From Aphrophora alni (taxonomy: Eukaryota; Arthropoda; Insecta; Hemiptera; Aphrophoridae): a DNA stretch of 64,000 bases. The stretch covers positions 1,994,835 through 2,058,834 of the forward strand of contig OY740768.1 of NCBI GenBank assembly GCA_963513935.1, written 5' to 3'. Both the position numbers and the translations under genes were made by a program. The notes beneath the pieces were generated by a model. The model searched no databases, had not been told where the DNA came from, and was given only the letters and a program-made list of their open reading frames with translations. Every line of letters begins with the position of its first letter. Position 1 is the stretch's first letter. Shown here one piece after another: positions 61,101 to 64,000 of this stretch.

Positions 61101-61710
61101 ACTTTATAAAAATCAGTACAACAGAAAACCTAGTATAAATTTCCTCAGAGAATTCCACGACCTCTCAACTTAATATAATAATTTCTTCACCTTTACATTA
61201 TTCCGCTTATTACGTTATTAGAATGTAAAACTTTATCCTGAAGGAATTTCTAGTTTATTATTTCTGAAGTTAAAGAACTTCTTCAATAATAAGAAAAACT
61301 TTACCTTTTGTTTATGCTGAATACTTCATTAGTCTCTCTTCTACTTTGTACTTAAACTATTTTCCAGATAAGATTATAATACTTGTTTAAAGGATTATTT
61401 AATTATTAAGAAATGCATTAATGAAGTTTGCATTATTTATCTCCAAGACTAGGGCAAAGTTGGTGGACTATTTCATCCTCAAGTGGAGAAACGATTCTAT
61501 ATACAAATCTAAACAATATTTGGCATTGAGTCCCCTGACCCTCGGTAGAATTAAGTTCAAGCTTTAGGAAATATACCTGTTAAAATGTTCATGGTAATTT
61601 TCACAAATTAAAATGTAAAAGTAGAACCTAGCTACTACGAGATCAAACCACGTAGAAAAGTTTTATATCAATTGTTCCATGCCTTAGAGGAATGTTTACC
61701 CAGATGGTTA
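58196..61710. other. AT-rich stretch, one weak ORF
   Basis: On the minus strand an ATG at 60061-60063 opens about 128 codons to 59677. The product is Cys- and aromatic-rich (PFFCCINYLPCKFKMFIKC) with a hydrophobic tail, and matches no family I know. Nothing else was seen. Confidence 0.35.
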
Positions 61711-61742
61711 ACCGGTTTCGACAGTTAAACCGTCATCGTCAG
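61711..61742 (-). other. Hammerhead-like hairpin motif (hypothetical)
   Basis: The minus strand reads CTGACGA, a single T, a 5-bp stem (GACGG/CTGTC around TTTAA), then GAA and the palindrome ACCGGT, then T. The layout matches the motif in MITE family B. No stem I directly adjacent to the core was found. The host repeat is not identified. Confidence 0.25.
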
Positions 61743-62139
61743 ATCCAAGACATCATGTGTTCAGGCATTCAAAGCGCCGTGTCTGGCAGTTATTACTTGA
61801 TAATATATAACACTTATTACAACAGTTAAATAATGACACATTGACACGCTGAATACGATTGATTTAACATTGGGTTGTCTTACAGAAAATTTATTGAACT
61901 TTGGCTTCATTTTTCAGATTCCAATCCTCTTCTCATTTCGGCTATCATTTTCTATACTCGGATTGTTAGTTTTCTAGGCGTTCTCTACAACGCCATCGTT
62001 TAATCGTCGTACCCCTTTGTTGTCTTCTTCCTCCAGGTTACTTCTCAATATCCGTTTGAGATGTTACACTCTTCATGTATCCTCGGTATGTGTCAAAGTC
62101 ATATGTTCGTGCTGTTTATATTAGTGTAACTAAGTCTGA
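61743..62139. other. Spacer, nothing recognised
   Basis: Slightly less AT-rich than its surroundings; no coding or repeat signal. Confidence 0.4.
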
Positions 62140-62727
62140 TTTATTATCTGGTTACATCAATTCTTTGTTACTTCATTGTCTCTTACTGTTCCACCGCCTT
62201 CTTGTTCCACTGCAGTTTCTAGACCCTTAATCACTCAGTATATTGTTACAATCCTGACCACCACAAAAGTAAAGCATTTAATCCTATTGTCAAATTATAT
62301 TTATAATGCATATGACTTTCAACGTAACGCTATTTTTTTACAAACGAATAAAAAAGAAGATTACATTGTATATTTACTAAAGCAAGTTTTCATTACTGCT
62401 AAAACCAATCTCTGTTGTATCAGCAATAGCTGCAACTTTGTGATAAACAAGACAAACTATTTAATTCAAGGAAAGCTAATCCATCAATACCTGAACACTA
62501 CATTTTGCTCCGTCCTCCAGTGTATGAGTTACAAAACTATACATTTAACTTTTATTTTAACTTACGTCTTAAGGTTATATATATATTATTTTGGCCAAGA
62601 GGTTCTTTTTGGAATCCTGGTGTCACAAAATCCAAATATATTATGGAGGAAATTGTTTTTGTTTTGCTATCTTTTAATTATCAAATTAAAAAGGAAATGG
62701 ATATTTCCAGTTTTATCTATTGAATAA
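62140..62727 (+). other. 195-codon open frame without an early ATG
   Basis: The frame is open from the TGA at 62137-62139 to the stop at 62725-62727; the first ATG is deep inside (about codon 129). It is unusually long for such AT-rich DNA. The translation is hydrophobic at the C-terminal end (LTFILTYVLRLYIYYFG and LFLFCYLLIIKL) with no motif I recognise. It could be an exon of an unannotated gene, a transposon scrap or chance. A second overlapping frame (62505-62723) is a shadow. Confidence 0.2.
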
Positions 62728-63920
62728 AGGACGTAGGGAAAGATTATCATAAATGATCCCGTAACAGAGTAACACTTAAAGCAAAGTTTGTCACAATGTT
62801 ACTAATCTGTATCATCAAAAAGCTGCTAATTACTTAAAAACTGTTCCCTTCTCAGGCTCTAAATAAACTCAAACCCATGACATAATACAGCTTTTGTCTT
62901 ACCACGATTTAACGTGTAAAAACGATTAAAATAAGTTGCATGTAACCACCTCTCTATTAAACTTTTTTTCAGCAATTTTAAGTTTTTCAAAATATAAATT
63001 TCTTTTTCGTAGGAAAGTTTTATAAATTATGGTCATGTGGTCTATCATATTAAACCTAATTCACCGCAGATTAAGAATTGGTCAGTTTCACTATTTTATT
63101 TGAAAAATTGCAGAATATACAGAGTGTTTTGTAAAAACTTTTTTCTACCATTTGTCTACCAAACAGTTAAATTTTAAAGACAATTTTCATCCAAAAGTTT
63201 CTTTTTAGAAGATCTTTAAAAAGAGGTATCATACTCAATATTCTAATATTCTAAAATTATTGTCAAAAAAAAACTTTTAAAACCCGTTTTTCTCCTACCA
63301 TTTTGAAACCGTCAGAGATTTACAAAACTTTATATATAAAAATGTTTGTTTAAACTCATGTACAACATGGCATAGGGTGCTATTTAATTATTTTGACATA
63401 GAGCTATTTATAAATCTCTAATATTTGATGATTTTTAAAATTTATAAAATGGATGGATAAGTACCTTTAACTGCTAGATCATGCGATTTAGGGAGGATGC
63501 ATTTTGTTTGCTTGTTGTAGCTCAAACCGTTCTCTCGTAAATTCTACAAATTAGATATCGCTTTTTGTATATTTTATAATTTCGGATTTACACCATATAA
63601 TATAAATGACTATAACAGCGAAAAAGATTCTATAATTCTAAGTTGGGTTTTTTTGTTTGTTTTTCAAAGATTTTACCTGTTAAGTGTAAGAGATCATTTT
63701 CAGCTTGTAAGACATTTAATTTAAATTCATCTCTCTTAAATAATTAAGATCTGATTCCTGGGTGACAAAATGTCTGAGCAAATTCTTGGCATTTTATACT
63801 TGCAAATTGTGTAAAGAAAATATTCTACCGTGTGTGCTTTAAAAATTGATATCTTTTTTTACTGTGATGTAGGATATTTATATCCTTGACGCCACTGGTA
63901 TAAGGACACAAAGAAGAACA
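62728..63920. other. AT-rich stretch, nothing recognised
   Basis: No supported features. Confidence 0.45.
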
Positions 63921-64000
63921 GATCTATCTAAAATTATAATACAACTTGAACACTAAATATACGTTTATTAATTAAACACGTTTCAATAGCTATAGTTTGA
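63921..64000 (-). mobile_element. MITE family B copy cut by the window end
   Basis: 'gatctatctaaaattata', 'caacttgaacac' and 'ttaattaaacacgtttcaat' match the 27.7-kb copy in order. The other end lies outside the window. Confidence 0.55.

Overview
This is AT-rich eukaryotic DNA of intergenic or intronic character, most likely from an arthropod and probably an insect. The pointers are interstitial TTAGG-type telomere arrays (15921-15971, 54801-54838), a decayed mariner transposase, Tc1/mariner-like MITEs, remnants of RNase H-bearing non-LTR retrotransposons, long (CT)n/(GA)n microsatellites, and an intact Ty3/gypsy element. The species cannot be named from the sequence. No host protein-coding gene, tRNA or rRNA could be supported. 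Most open frames outside the retrotransposon are low-complexity artefacts, start without ATG, or match nothing I recognise.

The best-supported feature is a complete Ty3/gypsy LTR retrotransposon on the minus strand (about 31714-39721). It has two almost identical 1.28-kb LTRs, a tRNA-Lys-like primer binding site, a gag ORF with a coiled coil of internal repeats, and a pol ORF with protease, reverse transcriptase, RNase H, integrase and a GPY/F tail. Gag and pol are in the same frame and separated by one UGA, which suggests stop-codon readthrough. The element inserted into an (AT)n tract and looks recent.

The remainder is a mosaic of repeats. Left part (1-17 kb): three copies of one dispersed repeat (1-490, 2385-2690, 15480-16385 inverted), a 72-bp satellite (1210-2073), a 15-bp minisatellite (4690-5093), a foldback (5396-5588), a TA-flanked MITE (6118-6486), a (CT)n tract, a MITE family copy (8850-9045), a 208-bp hairpin (12980-13187) and a transposon with a 7-bp target duplication (14364-14757). 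Middle (17-31 kb): a direct duplication (19661/20178), a long-TIR transposon (22062-22508), the mariner remnant (25035-25510), (GA)n, a 161-bp inverted repeat (27883-28297), and a LINE remnant (29870-30433). Right part (40-64 kb): paired dispersed repeats, a 19-bp minisatellite (50244-50660), a second LINE scrap beside an ATG-initiated 139-codon ORF (51432-51851), further copies of the MITE family, and a 195-codon open frame without an early ATG (62140-62727).

The most unusual signal is a recurring small hairpin. Its core resembles CTGANGA-stem-GAAA followed by a short palindrome, reminiscent of minimal (dimeric) hammerhead ribozymes. It occurs in several unrelated repeats (6826, 8946, the 28.2-kb inverted repeat, 61711), with what look like compensatory changes. 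It is not a canonical hammerhead, so it is offered as a hypothesis to test.
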